A stretch of DNA of 62,283 nucleotides from the NCBI RefSeq assembly GCF_001238275.1, contig NZ_LGTB01000051.1:1-62283 (forward strand). The letters are read 5' to 3'. The first letter of the stretch is position 1; each line of letters begins with the position of its first letter. Of the stretch, positions 47,241-55,986 are shown piece by piece. The notes below the pieces were generated by a model that saw nothing but the letters and a program-made list of their open reading frames with translations, ran no database searches and was not told the DNA's origin. This DNA is from Bradyrhizobium viridifuturi (GTDB taxonomy: Bacteria; Pseudomonadota; Alphaproteobacteria; Rhizobiales; Xanthobacteraceae). A program made the position numbers and the translations under genes.

Positions 47241-48032
47241 ATGCCCGATCCCGCCTCCGCTAACGACCCCGCCTTGCTCCGCATCGACGGCGCCATCGCG
47301 ACCATCACGCTGAACCGCCCGGCCGCATTCAACGCGATCGACCTGACGATCGCCAAAAAGCTGGAGCAGCTCAGCGCCGAGGTCGAAGCCAACAACGACG
47401 TCCGCGTCCTTGTCATCGAAGGCGAAGGCCGCGCCTTCTGCGCCGGCGGCGATCTGCAGACGATCGGCGCCGCCGCCGAGACCAACAATGTCACCCCCGT
47501 GGTCAGCGAGATGCTGCGCCACTACCATGCCTTCATCGAGACCGTGCGGCGGATGCCGAAGATGGTGCTGTCCAGCGTGCATGGTTCGGCGGCCGGCGCC
47601 GGCATGGGCCTCGCCTTCGTGACCGACCTGTGCATCGCCGCGGAGGATGCCCGCTTCACGCCCGCCTATGCCAAGATCGGCGTGTCGCCGGACGGCGGCA
47701 GCACGGTCGGCATCGTAGGCACGGTCGGCACCCGTCGTGCGCTGCAGATCTTCCTTGCCGAGGACGGCTTCACCGCGCAGCAGGCCTATGAATGGGGGCT
47801 GGTCGTCAAGACTGTCCCCGCGGCCGAGCTGAAGGCGGCCACAAGGCAACTCGCCGAGCGCCTGGCGAAAAATCCGCCCGCGGCGATCGCGGCGACCAAA
47901 TCGCTGGTCTATCAGGCGGCCACCACACCGACCAAACAGCAGCTCGACGCCGAGGAGCACAAGATCATCACGACCATGCACACCGAGGACTTCCGCGTCG
48001 CCGTGAAGAAATTCACCAGCAAGTCGAAGTGA
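47241..48032 (+). CDS. Enoyl-CoA hydratase/isomerase family protein
   Basis: Crotonase-fold enzyme of 263 residues. Oxyanion-hole segments are EGRAFCAGGDLQTIG and HGSAAGAGMGLAFVTDLCIAAED, with KIGVSPDGGST around the usual catalytic Asp/Glu position. Only an Asp is seen in SPDGGST, so isomerase, hydratase or thioesterase-like activity is possible. Start ATG 47241 (MPDPASANDPALLRIDG). Followed at 6 bp by a histidine phosphatase gene. Confidence 0.88.
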   Translation: MPDPASANDPALLRIDGAIATITLNRPAAFNAIDLTIAKKLEQLSAEVEANNDVRVLVIEGEGRAFCAGGDLQTIGAAAETNNVTPVVSEMLRHYHAFIETVRRMPKMVLSSVHGSAAGAGMGLAFVTDLCIAAEDARFTPAYAKIGVSPDGGSTVGIVGTVGTRRALQIFLAEDGFTAQQAYEWGLVVKTVPAAELKAATRQLAERLAKNPPAAIAATKSLVYQAATTPTKQQLDAEEHKIITTMHTEDFRVAVKKFTSKSK

Positions 48033-48038
48033 ACCCAA

Positions 48039-48614
48039 TTGGCCTTGCCGTCCCATTCCTTTCTGTGTCTCCGCCACGGCGCGACCGACTGGAACCGGCA
48101 AAACCGCTTTCAGGGCCGCACCGACAACCTGCTGAACGATGACGGCGTCGCGCAGGCGCGCGCCGCCGCGCTGCGGCTCAGCAACGTCGCACTCGCCGTG
48201 ATCGTCGCGAGCCCGCTGCGGCGCGCCGTGCAAACCGCTGACATCGTGGGCGCAGCGCTGTCGCGCCCCGTTGCAATCGATGCCGACATTGTCGAATGCG
48301 ACTTCGGCAGCCTGGAGGGGCAATCGATCCGTGACACCATGCGCAAGCACGGCATCACCGCGCTGGAAGAGCTGGTCTCGATCCTTCCGGCGGACGGCGA
48401 ACCCTGGGCCGCAGTCTCCAAGCGCGCGCTGCGCTGCATTACGACGTGGCAGGAAAGCCATCCCGGCGCCGAGATCCTGTTCGTCTGCCACGACGCCGTC
48501 ATGCAGGCGGTCGCACAGGCTCTGCGCGGGGGCTTCTTCGAGAACCGTTACGGCACGCCGTTCCGTTTTGCGCCCGCAGGAGGTACCTGGACGGTGGAGG
48601 AGATCAGCAATTAG
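48039..48614 (+). CDS. Histidine phosphatase family protein (phosphoglycerate mutase-like)
   Basis: Phosphatase of 191 residues with catalytic LRHGATDWNRQNRFQGRTD at the N-terminus, VASPLRRAVQTADIV and the second His in FVCHDAVMQAV. It probably hydrolyses a phosphomonoester in the cytosol; substrate unknown. The start is TTG 48039 (MALPSHSFLCLRHG), as no ATG precedes the catalytic motif. Six bp after the enoyl-CoA hydratase gene; convergent with the TRAP operon. Confidence 0.85.
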   Translation: MALPSHSFLCLRHGATDWNRQNRFQGRTDNLLNDDGVAQARAAALRLSNVALAVIVASPLRRAVQTADIVGAALSRPVAIDADIVECDFGSLEGQSIRDTMRKHGITALEELVSILPADGEPWAAVSKRALRCITTWQESHPGAEILFVCHDAVMQAVAQALRGGFFENRYGTPFRFAPAGGTWTVEEISN

Positions 48615-49950
48615 TTCGGGCAGATGTATCCCTTGCCGCCCGGCGCCTTGAAGCAGCCGACCGATTCCGGGATCACCTGCTTGGGCAGCCACAGCACGAC
48701 CTCGGGAAATAGATCGTGAAGCAGATCGTGACCAGGAACACGACATAGATCGGCAATGCCGCGCGCAGCGCTTTGGCAAAGCTGATGCCGACGAATTTCG
48801 AAGCCATCAGCAGCACCAGCCCATAGGGCGGCGTGATCAGGCCGAAGGCGAGCGTCGCGATCAGCACCACGCCCATGTGCACGCCGTTGATGTCGCCGGC
48901 CTGGGTCAACGCGTTCACGAGCGGCATGAAGATGATGATGGTCGGCACCGGCTCGATGAAGTCGCCGACCACGGTGAACAGCAGCACCATCAAGAGCATG
49001 ATGAGGTGGGGATCGTTGCCGGCGATCGAGGTGATCCAGTCCGCGATATAGATGGCGCCGCGCAGATAGGCCAGCATCCAGCCGAATGCGTTCGCCGCGC
49101 CGATCGTGATCAGCGGCAGCGAGAAGATCAGGCCGGCCAGGCAGAAATCGTACGGGATCTTCTTGAGGTGCCCACGGTTCAGCGCCGGGATCACCACGAT
49201 GATGATGTAGGCGACCGCGACCACGCCGGCTTCGGTCGGCGTGAACCAGCCGGTCAGGATGCCGCCGAGCAGAATCACCGGGATCATCAGCGGCAGCGCG
49301 GCGTCGCCCGCGGCGAACACGACCTGGCGCAGCGGCGCGCGCGGCTTGCGCAGGCCTGACGGCCCGAAGAAATAGCAATAGATCATCAGCCCGAAGCCGA
49401 TCATCAGGCCGGGGACGACGCCTGCCATGAACAGGCCGGCGATCGAGACATTGCCGACCGCGCCATAGACCACCGCCGTGATGCTCGGCGGCACCAGCGC
49501 CGCGATGGTCGAGGCCGAAGCGATGATCGCGGCGATGAAGGCCGGTTCATAGCCCTCCCGCTTCATCGGCCCGCCGAGCGCCCGGCTCATGACCGCGACA
49601 TCGGCGGTGGTCGAGCCCGACATCTCCGAGAAGAACATGCTGAACACGACCACGACCTGCGACAGCCCGCCCCTGATATGCCCGACCAGCGAAACCGACA
49701 GATTGGCGATGCGGACCACGACATTGGCGGAGCTCATGAGCTCGCCGACCAAAAGGAAGAACGGGATCGCAAGCAGCGCCTCGGAATCGACGCCGTCGAA
49801 GATCTTCTGGATGATCGCCGCCAGCGACACGTCCGACAGCATCGCGCCGACGAACACCCCGGCCATCAGCGAGAACGGCACCGGCACGCCGAGATAGCCG
49901 AAGAACAGGAAGCAGAACGACATCAGCGCAAGCACGACCGGTGCGCTCAC
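48611..49950 (-). CDS. TRAP transporter large permease (DctM type), late frameshift
   Basis: Large membrane subunit of a Na+-driven tripartite transporter. About 12 membrane segments are visible; family segments MFFSEMSGSTTADVAVMSRALG and GVVPGLMIGFGLM are intact. The frame as written ends at 48673 with CFTIYFPRSCCGCPSR. One extra C at the CCC run (GGG at 48704-48706 on the plus strand) gives CFTIYFPEVVLWLPKQV, the usual DctM ending, plus an unusual tail ESVGCFKAPGGKGYICPN, total 446 residues. Overlaps the small-permease stop by ATGA. Confidence 0.9.
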
Positions 49951-50531
49951 GGCTGCACCTCCGTCGCTGCGCCGGGACTGACGGCTGGTATCGCAGGATC
50001 GTCGTCCGGCGGCTCCGGATGGTCAAAGCCGTTGCGGATGCCGTTGACGAGCTGCTCAATGGTGAACAGGCCGATCAGGATTCCGGACAGCGGGATCACC
50101 GCATAGAGCGATGCGATCGGCGTGCCCGACGGCAGGCGGAAGCTGCCGAAGCCGCGGAGGTAGTTCTGGTAGCCATACCAGACCAGGCAGAAGGCGACGC
50201 CCAGCACCACCAGCCGGATGACGATCTCGACGACCAGCCGCGACCTGCCGTGCATCGCTTCGGAGAGCGCGGTGAGATAGAGATGATCATTACGCCGCGT
50301 CGCGGCCGCGGCTCCAATGAAGATCGCATAGATGAACAGCGTCGAGGTCAACTCCTGCAGCCACAGCCAGGGATGGCCGATGGTGCGGGTGACGATGTCG
50401 GCGGTGACCGAGAGCGAGAAGCCGAAGCACAGCACGCCGCACAGCATCATCAGGATCAGCTCGAGCCGGTCGAGCGCCCGCCATTTCAGGTGCCGTTGCC
50501 GTTGCAGCACCAGTCTGTCGGCGATCGCCAT
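49947..50531 (-). CDS. TRAP transporter small permease (DctQ type)
   Basis: Small membrane subunit, 194 residues, with four hydrophobic segments (LILMMLCGVLCFGFSLSV and ASLYAVIPLSGILIGLFTIEQL among them) and the TIGHPWLWLQELTSTLFIYAIFIGAAAATR region typical of DctQ. It overlaps the large permease by 4 bp. A palindromic element separates it from the binding-protein gene upstream. Confidence 0.9.
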   Translation of the reverse strand: MAIADRLVLQRQRHLKWRALDRLELILMMLCGVLCFGFSLSVTADIVTRTIGHPWLWLQELTSTLFIYAIFIGAAAATRRNDHLYLTALSEAMHGRSRLVVEIVIRLVVLGVAFCLVWYGYQNYLRGFGSFRLPSGTPIASLYAVIPLSGILIGLFTIEQLVNGIRNGFDHPEPPDDDPAIPAVSPGAATEVQP

Positions 50532-50542
50532 GCTTCAAGCTC

Positions 50543-50686
50543 CGTCGTCCCGGCGAAGGCCGGGACCCATAACCACCGGCCTGAGTTGCTTGCAAGTAAA
50601 GGTGGCCACCGGATTGCACCACTGAGAAGCCGCGGTGTACGGGCCCCGGCTCCCGTGCGCAATTTGCGCACTCGGCCGGGACGACG
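50543..50686. repeat. Palindromic element, full copy d
   Basis: Left arm CGTCGTCCCGGCGAAGGCC to ACCCATA (50543-50571), right arm ending CGGCCGGGACGACG at 50686, with GTGCGCAATTTGCGCAC inside. It fills the gap between dctQ- and dctP-type genes of one operon, so it may act on relative expression of binding protein and permeases. Confidence 0.8.
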
Positions 50687-50698
50687 TGAAGCGTGCGT

Positions 50699-51700
50699 TC
50701 AGTTGATCGCGCGGATCAAGTTCTTGATCTTCTCCGCATGCGGGCCGAGCTCCTTGGCGAGCTTGTCGAGATAGGGATCGGCGACAGCGGTGAAGCTCTT
50801 CTTGTCCACGTCCTCGACCACCTTGACGCCGAATGATTTCAGCTTGGTCAGCGCAGTCCGCTCGAGTTCGAAGGCCTTCTGCGGCTCCTTGGCGCTGACC
50901 TCGTTGGCGGCGGCCTGCACCCACTGCTTCTGCTCGGCGGAGAGGCTCTGCCACAGCTTGTCGGAGACGAACAGCAGTGCATTGTTGGCCTCGTGCTCGG
51001 TGATCGAGAGCACCGGCGCGACCTCGTAATGCTTGTTGACGAGATAGACGTTGATGCTGTTCTCGGCAGCATCGACCACGCCGGTCTGCAGCGAGGTGTA
51101 GACGCTGCCGAACGGCATGTGCACCGTCTGCGCGCCATAGGCCGGGAACATGGTGTCCTCTGTCGCGGTCGCCTGCACCCGGACCTTCATGCCCTTGAGG
51201 TCGCCGACGTTGTGGACTTCCCTCTTGCTGTAGATGTGACGCACGCCCTGCGAGCCGGTGCCGATCACGTGCAGACCCTGGGCGGTCTCGTCGATCATCG
51301 TCTTGATGGCGTCGAACACTTGCGGATCCGCCAGCGCTTTGATGACGTGAGCCTCGTTGCGGAACAGGAAGTGCAGCGACATCACGCCGGCCTGCGGCGA
51401 GATCGTCGCGGTGTTGGCGGAGGAGATGATCGCGAACTCGATGTCGCCTGATTTCACGAGCTGCAGCAGCTGGGGCTCCTGGCCGAGCTGCGCGCCGGGA
51501 TACTGGTCGACGATCAGCGTCCCCTTGCTCAACTCCTTGAGCTTCTCGGCGAACAGATCACCGGCGACCGAATAGCCGGTGTTGCGCGGCTGGTCATAGG
51601 CGAAGCGGAAGTGCTTGACCTCCTGCGCGCCGGCGCGCGCGGGCAGCAGCAGCGCTGCCGCGGCCATGGCGATCCCGACGATCTTGGCTGAAGTGCCCAT
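50699..51700 (-). CDS. TRAP transporter substrate-binding protein (DctP type)
   Basis: Periplasmic binding protein, 333 residues, with signal peptide MGTSAKIVGIAMAAAALLLPARAGA. Mature region has GDLFAEKLKELSKGTLIVDQYPGAQLG and the conserved Arg-containing LKGMKVRVQATATE that binds the substrate carboxylate. The frame is open to 51736 but ATG 51700 has GGGGGAA upstream. DctP proteins bind carboxylates such as uronates and sugar acids, in keeping with the adjoining dehydratase, uronate dehydrogenase and lactonase. Confidence 0.92.
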   Translation of the reverse strand: MGTSAKIVGIAMAAAALLLPARAGAQEVKHFRFAYDQPRNTGYSVAGDLFAEKLKELSKGTLIVDQYPGAQLGQEPQLLQLVKSGDIEFAIISSANTATISPQAGVMSLHFLFRNEAHVIKALADPQVFDAIKTMIDETAQGLHVIGTGSQGVRHIYSKREVHNVGDLKGMKVRVQATATEDTMFPAYGAQTVHMPFGSVYTSLQTGVVDAAENSINVYLVNKHYEVAPVLSITEHEANNALLFVSDKLWQSLSAEQKQWVQAAANEVSAKEPQKAFELERTALTKLKSFGVKVVEDVDKKSFTAVADPYLDKLAKELGPHAEKIKNLIRAIN

Positions 51701-51753
51701 CGCGACGTTCCCCCTGTTTTTGATTGACCCGATCATCCCATCAGTCTCGCGGG

Positions 51754-51763
51754 ATTGTCAATA
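51754..51763. promoter_or_regulatory. Putative GntR operator half-site upstream of the TRAP operon
   Basis: ATTGTCAATA lies 54 bp upstream of the binding-protein ATG. The same ten bases occur at 53617-53626, and its reverse complement TATTGACAAT at 53680-53689, both beside the GntR gene. A second related site, ATTATCGACAATT, is at 51816-51828. This suggests the GntR protein controls the TRAP operon too. Confidence 0.5.
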
Positions 51764-51862
51764 AAACAGAGGTAATCAGCTCGTCGTAGGCGCCAACGAG
51801 CGCCGCATTGCAGAAATTATCGACAATTCGGCAAATGGCCGAACTTTGCGCGTTACTTCCGC

Positions 51863-53565
51863 TTACTTCCCCTCGGCGCGCATGAAGTCGAAATCGCAGC
51901 CCTCGTCGGCTTGCAGGATGGTCTCGTTGAAGAGGTGCGCATAGCCGCGCCTGGCCCGATCCGGCATGCCGGCCGGCGCAAGCGCCGCGCGCCGCTTCTC
52001 GAGCTCGGCCTCATCGACCAGCAGGTCGATGCTGCGCTTGGCGACATCGAGCCGGATCATGTCGCCGTTCCGCACCAGCGCGAGCGGACCGCCGACGGCG
52101 GACTCCGGCGTGATGTGCAGCACGATGGTGCCGAACGCGGTGCCGCTCATCCGCGCATCGGAGATCCGGACCATGTCCTTCACCCCGGTGCGCGCGAGCT
52201 TCTTCGGGATCGGCAGGTAGCCTGCCTCGGGCATACCAGGCGCGCCCTTCGGGCCGGCATTGCGCAGCACCAGCACGTCGTCGGCGGTGACATCGAGCGC
52301 GGGATCGTCGACCCGCAGCGTCATGTCCTCGACCGACTCGAACACCACGCGCGGCCGGTGTGCTGCAGCAGCTTCGGGCTCGCCGCCGATTGCTTGATCA
52401 CGGCGCCGCGCGGCGCGAGATTGCCGTGCAGGATCGCCATCGCGCCTTCGGACTTGATCGGATTCGCCTTGGAGCGGATCGCATCCTGCCCCGGCACGTC
52501 CTCTGCGTTGGCCACGACCTCGCGCAGGGTCTGTCCGGTAATGGTCCTGGCGTCCAAGTCGATGAGGTCGCCGAGCTGCGCCATCAGCTTCGGTACGCCG
52601 CCGGCGTGATGGAAATGCTCCATGTAGTGCTCGCCCGACGGCTTAAGGTCCACCAGCACGGGTACCTCACGGCCTAATTTGTCGAACGCCTCGAGGTCGA
52701 TCTTGTGCGGCGAGCGGTTGGCAATCGCGGTGAGATGGATCAACCCGTTGGTCGAGCCGCCGATCGCCTGCATGACGACCTGGGCGTTGCGGAACGAGGC
52801 CGGCGTCAGGATCTCGCTCGGCTTCGGTCCCTTGGTCTTCGCCATCTCGGCGGCGACGCGGCCGCTGGCCTCCGCGGAACGGAAGCGTTCGGCATGCGGC
52901 GCCGGGATCGTCGCGCTCATCGGCAGCGACAGCCCGAGCGCCTCGGTGATGCACGCCATGGTGGAGGCCGTGCCCATCACCATGCAAGTGCCCACGGAGG
53001 GCGCAAGGCGCCCGTTCACCGCCTCGATCTCACTGTCGTCGATCTCGCCGGCGCGATACTTGCCCCACAGCCGGCGGCAGTCGGTGCAAGCGCCGAGCAC
53101 CTCGCCCTTGTGATGGCCGACCACCATCGGGCCGACCGGAATCACCACCGTCGGCAGATCGGCGCTGATGGCCGCCATGAGCTGTGCCGGCAGCGTCTTG
53201 TCACAGCCGCCGATTACGATCACCGCATCCATCGGCTGGGCGCGGATCATCTCCTCGGTATCCATCGCCATCAGGTTGCGCAGATACATCGAGGTCGGAT
53301 GCGCAAAGCTCTCGGCGATCGAGATGGTCGGGAACACGAACGGCATCGCGCCCGACAGCATCACGCCGCGCTTCACCGCCTCGATGATCTGCGGCACGTT
53401 GCCGTGGCAGGGATTGTAGTCGCTGTAGGTGTTGGTGATGCCGACGATCGGACGATTGAGCGCGTCGTCGGAATAGCCCATAGCCTTGATGAAGGCCTTG
53501 CGGAGGAACAGCGAGAAGCCGGCGTCACCATAGCTGGTCAGTCCCTTGCGAAGTCCGTCGGCCAT
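51863..53565 (-). pseudogene. IlvD/Edd family sugar-acid dehydratase, one-base frameshift
   Basis: Fe-S dehydratase of the IlvD/Edd family, nearer to pentonate/aldonate dehydratases than to isoleucine-valine IlvD by context. The first frame reads MADGLRKGLTSYGDAGFSLFLRKAFIKAMGY with cluster cysteines in DYNPCHGN, IGGCDKTLPAQ and GACTDCRRLWG. It leaves frame after LLQHTGRA; the next frame resumes VFESVEDMTLRVDD and ISDARMSGTAFG. One extra base at 52348 gives TGRAVVFESVED and a 567-residue protein. Start ATG 53565. It would dehydrate a sugar acid such as arabinonate or an aldarate to the 2-keto-3-deoxy acid. Divergent from the GntR regulator. Confidence 0.88.
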
Positions 53566-53613
53566 TTTCTTCTCGTCCCGTGGTTATCAGGCCGCACTTA
53601 AGGAGCGGCAGGA

Positions 53614-53690
53614 ATTATTGTCAATATGAGATAATCCGGCGGCGGCGGGTGGCTGCTCTGCGGCAAAACCGCCCCCATTATTGACAATAG
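53614..53690. promoter_or_regulatory. Paired operator sites for the GntR regulator
   Basis: Between the divergent dehydratase and GntR genes lie ATTATTGTCAATAT (53614-53627) and ATTATTGACAATAG (53677-53690). Each holds a TATTGnCAATA core, a palindrome with one central mismatch, and they are 63 bp apart, six helical turns. The second overlaps the -10 area just before the GntR start at 53701. This layout fits repression of both divergent promoters. Confidence 0.65.
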
Positions 53691-53700
53691 CCAGGGCATC

Positions 53701-54432
53701 ATGCTGACCTCTGGGCATCGCCCCCGAAGCCCAGAGCCCATGAAAGCCGAGCCCATCCCGCCCGAACTCCAGTCCCCCTCGCGCGAGGAGGAGCAGGCGG
53801 AGGTGATCCGCCGGCTGGAGGAGGACATCATCTTCGGCCGCTTCGCGCCCGGCCTGCGGCTGGTCGAGGATACGCTGATGCAGCGCTACGGCGCGAGCCG
53901 GCATTTCGTCCGCCAGGCGCTGTTCCAGCTCGAGCGTCAGGGCATCGTGCTGCGCGAGAAGAATGTCGGCGCCACGGTGCGGTTCTATTCGGCCGAGGAG
54001 GTGCGGCAGATCTACGAGGTGCGCGAGATGCTGACGCGCCAGGCCGCGCTGATGATCGCCCTGCCCGCGCCCGACAGCCTGATCGACCAGTTGAGCGAGC
54101 TGCAGCGGCACTACTGCCTCAAGGCCGACGCGCAGGACATGCGCGGCATCCACGAGACCAACGATGCATTCCACCTCGCGCTGTTCTCGGCCTGCGGCAA
54201 CCCCTATCTGGTACGCTCGTTGCAAGACTACATGAACCTGACGTTGCCGATGCGCGCCAAGAATCTCGCCGACCGCGAGGGCCTCGCGCTGTCGCGCCGT
54301 CAGCACGAACTGATGATCGAGCTCCTGAAGGGCCGCGACAGCTGGGCGCTGGCGCAGCTCTGCGTCGATCACATGCAGTACAGCAAGGCGGATTATCTCG
54401 TCCGCATCTCCAACGACAAAAAGCCGCAATAG
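53701..54432 (+). CDS. GntR-family regulator (FadR/FCD type)
   Basis: Regulator of up to 243 residues. The winged-helix domain reads EVIRRLEEDIIFGRFAPGLRLVEDTLMQRYGASRHFVRQALFQLERQGIVLREKNVGATV. The FCD ligand domain follows with metal-binding His candidates in HETNDAFHLALFSACGN and RRQHELMIELL. ATG 53701 or ATG 53740 (MKAEPIPPELQSP) are both possible; the longer is kept. The ligand is probably a sugar acid or keto-deoxy acid, inferred from neighbours. Confidence 0.9.
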   Translation: MLTSGHRPRSPEPMKAEPIPPELQSPSREEEQAEVIRRLEEDIIFGRFAPGLRLVEDTLMQRYGASRHFVRQALFQLERQGIVLREKNVGATVRFYSAEEVRQIYEVREMLTRQAALMIALPAPDSLIDQLSELQRHYCLKADAQDMRGIHETNDAFHLALFSACGNPYLVRSLQDYMNLTLPMRAKNLADREGLALSRRQHELMIELLKGRDSWALAQLCVDHMQYSKADYLVRISNDKKPQ

Positions 54433-54466
54433 CGCGATACGCGGCCTCCTCGTGAAGGAGACGGCG

Positions 54467-55039
54467 ATGCGTTATGCGGCTTTGTTGGTGGGATCGTTCG
54501 CGGCGCAGCTTGCGCTTGGCGGAATCGCCGTGGCGGCGGATGCGCGCGCGACGGAGCTCACCTATGAGCCCTGGGCCAAGACCTGCTTGACCGAGGCGAG
54601 TTGCTTCGTTGCGGCTGCCGCACGCGGCAAGTGCGCGCCGTCGGGCGGCACCATCAGCATCTCGCCGCAGAGCGCTACGCGCGCACTGCTGACCGCAAAT
54701 GTCGGTACGCGGACCATGCTGGAAGGCACGATCAGCCTCCGCATCGATCAGGACGAACCGATGCAGATCGCGCGGACGCACTGCTACACGCTCGGCTGCG
54801 GCGGCACGCTGGAGGCCAATGCCGAGCTCATCGAACGACTGAAGCATGCACAGACGATCGCGGTGGAAGCCAAGAACCTGACCGGACAGAAGATCAGCCT
54901 CAGCTTCCCGCTCAGCCACTTCTCCCAAACCTATGATGGGCCCGGAAGCGCCCCCAAGGCGACCTCCGGGAAAGGCGCCAACGAGCCGCAGCGCGAGCAC
55001 ACCGAAGCAGTGAAGCAGTTGCCGCAGTGCGAGGATTGA
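54467..55039 (+). CDS. Invasion-associated locus B (IalB) family secreted protein
   Basis: Protein of 190 residues with a signal peptide MRYAALLVGSFAAQLALGGIAVAA. The mature part starts DARATELTYEPWAKTCLTEASCFVAAAARGKC and has four or more Cys (CLTEASC, THCYTLGCGG), suiting disulfides in the periplasm. This matches the IalB family, whose function outside Bartonella is unclear. ATG 54467 is chosen since GAAGGAGA lies 6 bases before. It lies 34 bp after the GntR gene; its stop abuts the convergent uronate dehydrogenase stop. Confidence 0.75.
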   Translation: MRYAALLVGSFAAQLALGGIAVAADARATELTYEPWAKTCLTEASCFVAAAARGKCAPSGGTISISPQSATRALLTANVGTRTMLEGTISLRIDQDEPMQIARTHCYTLGCGGTLEANAELIERLKHAQTIAVEAKNLTGQKISLSFPLSHFSQTYDGPGSAPKATSGKGANEPQREHTEAVKQLPQCED

Positions 55040-55861
55040 TCACTTCTTCCAGTCGATCACCCCTGTCCTGTCGCCGTCGAACTCCATGCTGCAGAACGTG
55101 CCGCCCTGGTAGTAGTCGCCGACCGGGTCGGGCGGCAGCTTGGCCTGCTCGGCCATCGCGTGCTCGCGGAAGTCTTCGCCCCGGCCGGCCGGACGATAGC
55201 CGAGATCATAGGCGCGGTGATTGTCCCACCACGAGCGCTCATTGTACGACGCGCCGTACAGCACCTCGAAATGAATGTCGGGATGCTCGAGCCCGATCCG
55301 ACAGAGTTGCACCAAATCCTCCGGCTTGAGCCAGATCGACAGCCGGCGGTGATCGAGCGGCGCCTCGCCGAAATTGCCGATCCGGATGCAGGTCACCTTG
55401 ATGCCGTGCTTGTCGGCATAGAGCGCGCCCAAGCCCTCGCCGAAAACCTTGCTGACGCCGTAGCGGCTGTCCGGCCGCGCGGTGACGTCGGTGCCGATGC
55501 GGTGATGCCGCGGATAGAAGCCGACCGCATGATTGGATGAGGCGAAGATCACGCGCTTGACGCCCTGCTTGCGCGCCGCCTCGAACAGATTGTAGCAGCC
55601 GATGATGTTGGCCTGCAGGATCGCATCCCAGGAACCTTCGACCGAATAGCCGCCAAAGTGCAGGATGCCGTCGACGCCCTCGCAGGCCGCCTCGACCTGT
55701 GCGAGGTCGGCGAGATCGGCGGCCTTGAATTTCTCGTCGCTGCGGAGATCGGAGGGCGGCTTGATGTCGCTCAGCAGGAAATCCGGATAGATCGGCGGCA
55801 GCAGCTTGCGCAGGCTCGTTCCGATTCCCCCCGATGCGCCGGTCATCAATATGCGTGGCAT
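55040..55861 (-). CDS. Uronate dehydrogenase-like NAD-dependent epimerase/dehydratase
   Basis: Short-chain (extended SDR) enzyme, 273 residues, typical of uronate dehydrogenase that oxidises galacturonate or glucuronate to the aldarolactone. Rossmann motif TGASGGIGTSL, catalytic SSNHAVGFYP and YGVSKVFGEGL (YxxxK) are present, and the characteristic DTRYGVSK-like region reads DSRYGVSK. ATG 55861 with GAGGGA upstream; the longer frame has no better start. The lactonase encoded divergently from 55987 would open its product. Confidence 0.85.
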   Translation of the reverse strand: MPRILMTGASGGIGTSLRKLLPPIYPDFLLSDIKPPSDLRSDEKFKAADLADLAQVEAACEGVDGILHFGGYSVEGSWDAILQANIIGCYNLFEAARKQGVKRVIFASSNHAVGFYPRHHRIGTDVTARPDSRYGVSKVFGEGLGALYADKHGIKVTCIRIGNFGEAPLDHRRLSIWLKPEDLVQLCRIGLEHPDIHFEVLYGASYNERSWWDNHRAYDLGYRPAGRGEDFREHAMAEQAKLPPDPVGDYYQGGTFCSMEFDGDRTGVIDWKK

Positions 55862-55986
55862 GCCGTCCCTCGTCTTTCCTGATTGATCAGCGCAATCCCT
55901 GGAGCGAATTGCGGTCGCAGGCCGACAATGATAGCAAACCATGCGCTCAAGGAAACACCATCGAAACACAACAACGAGAACAGCAA

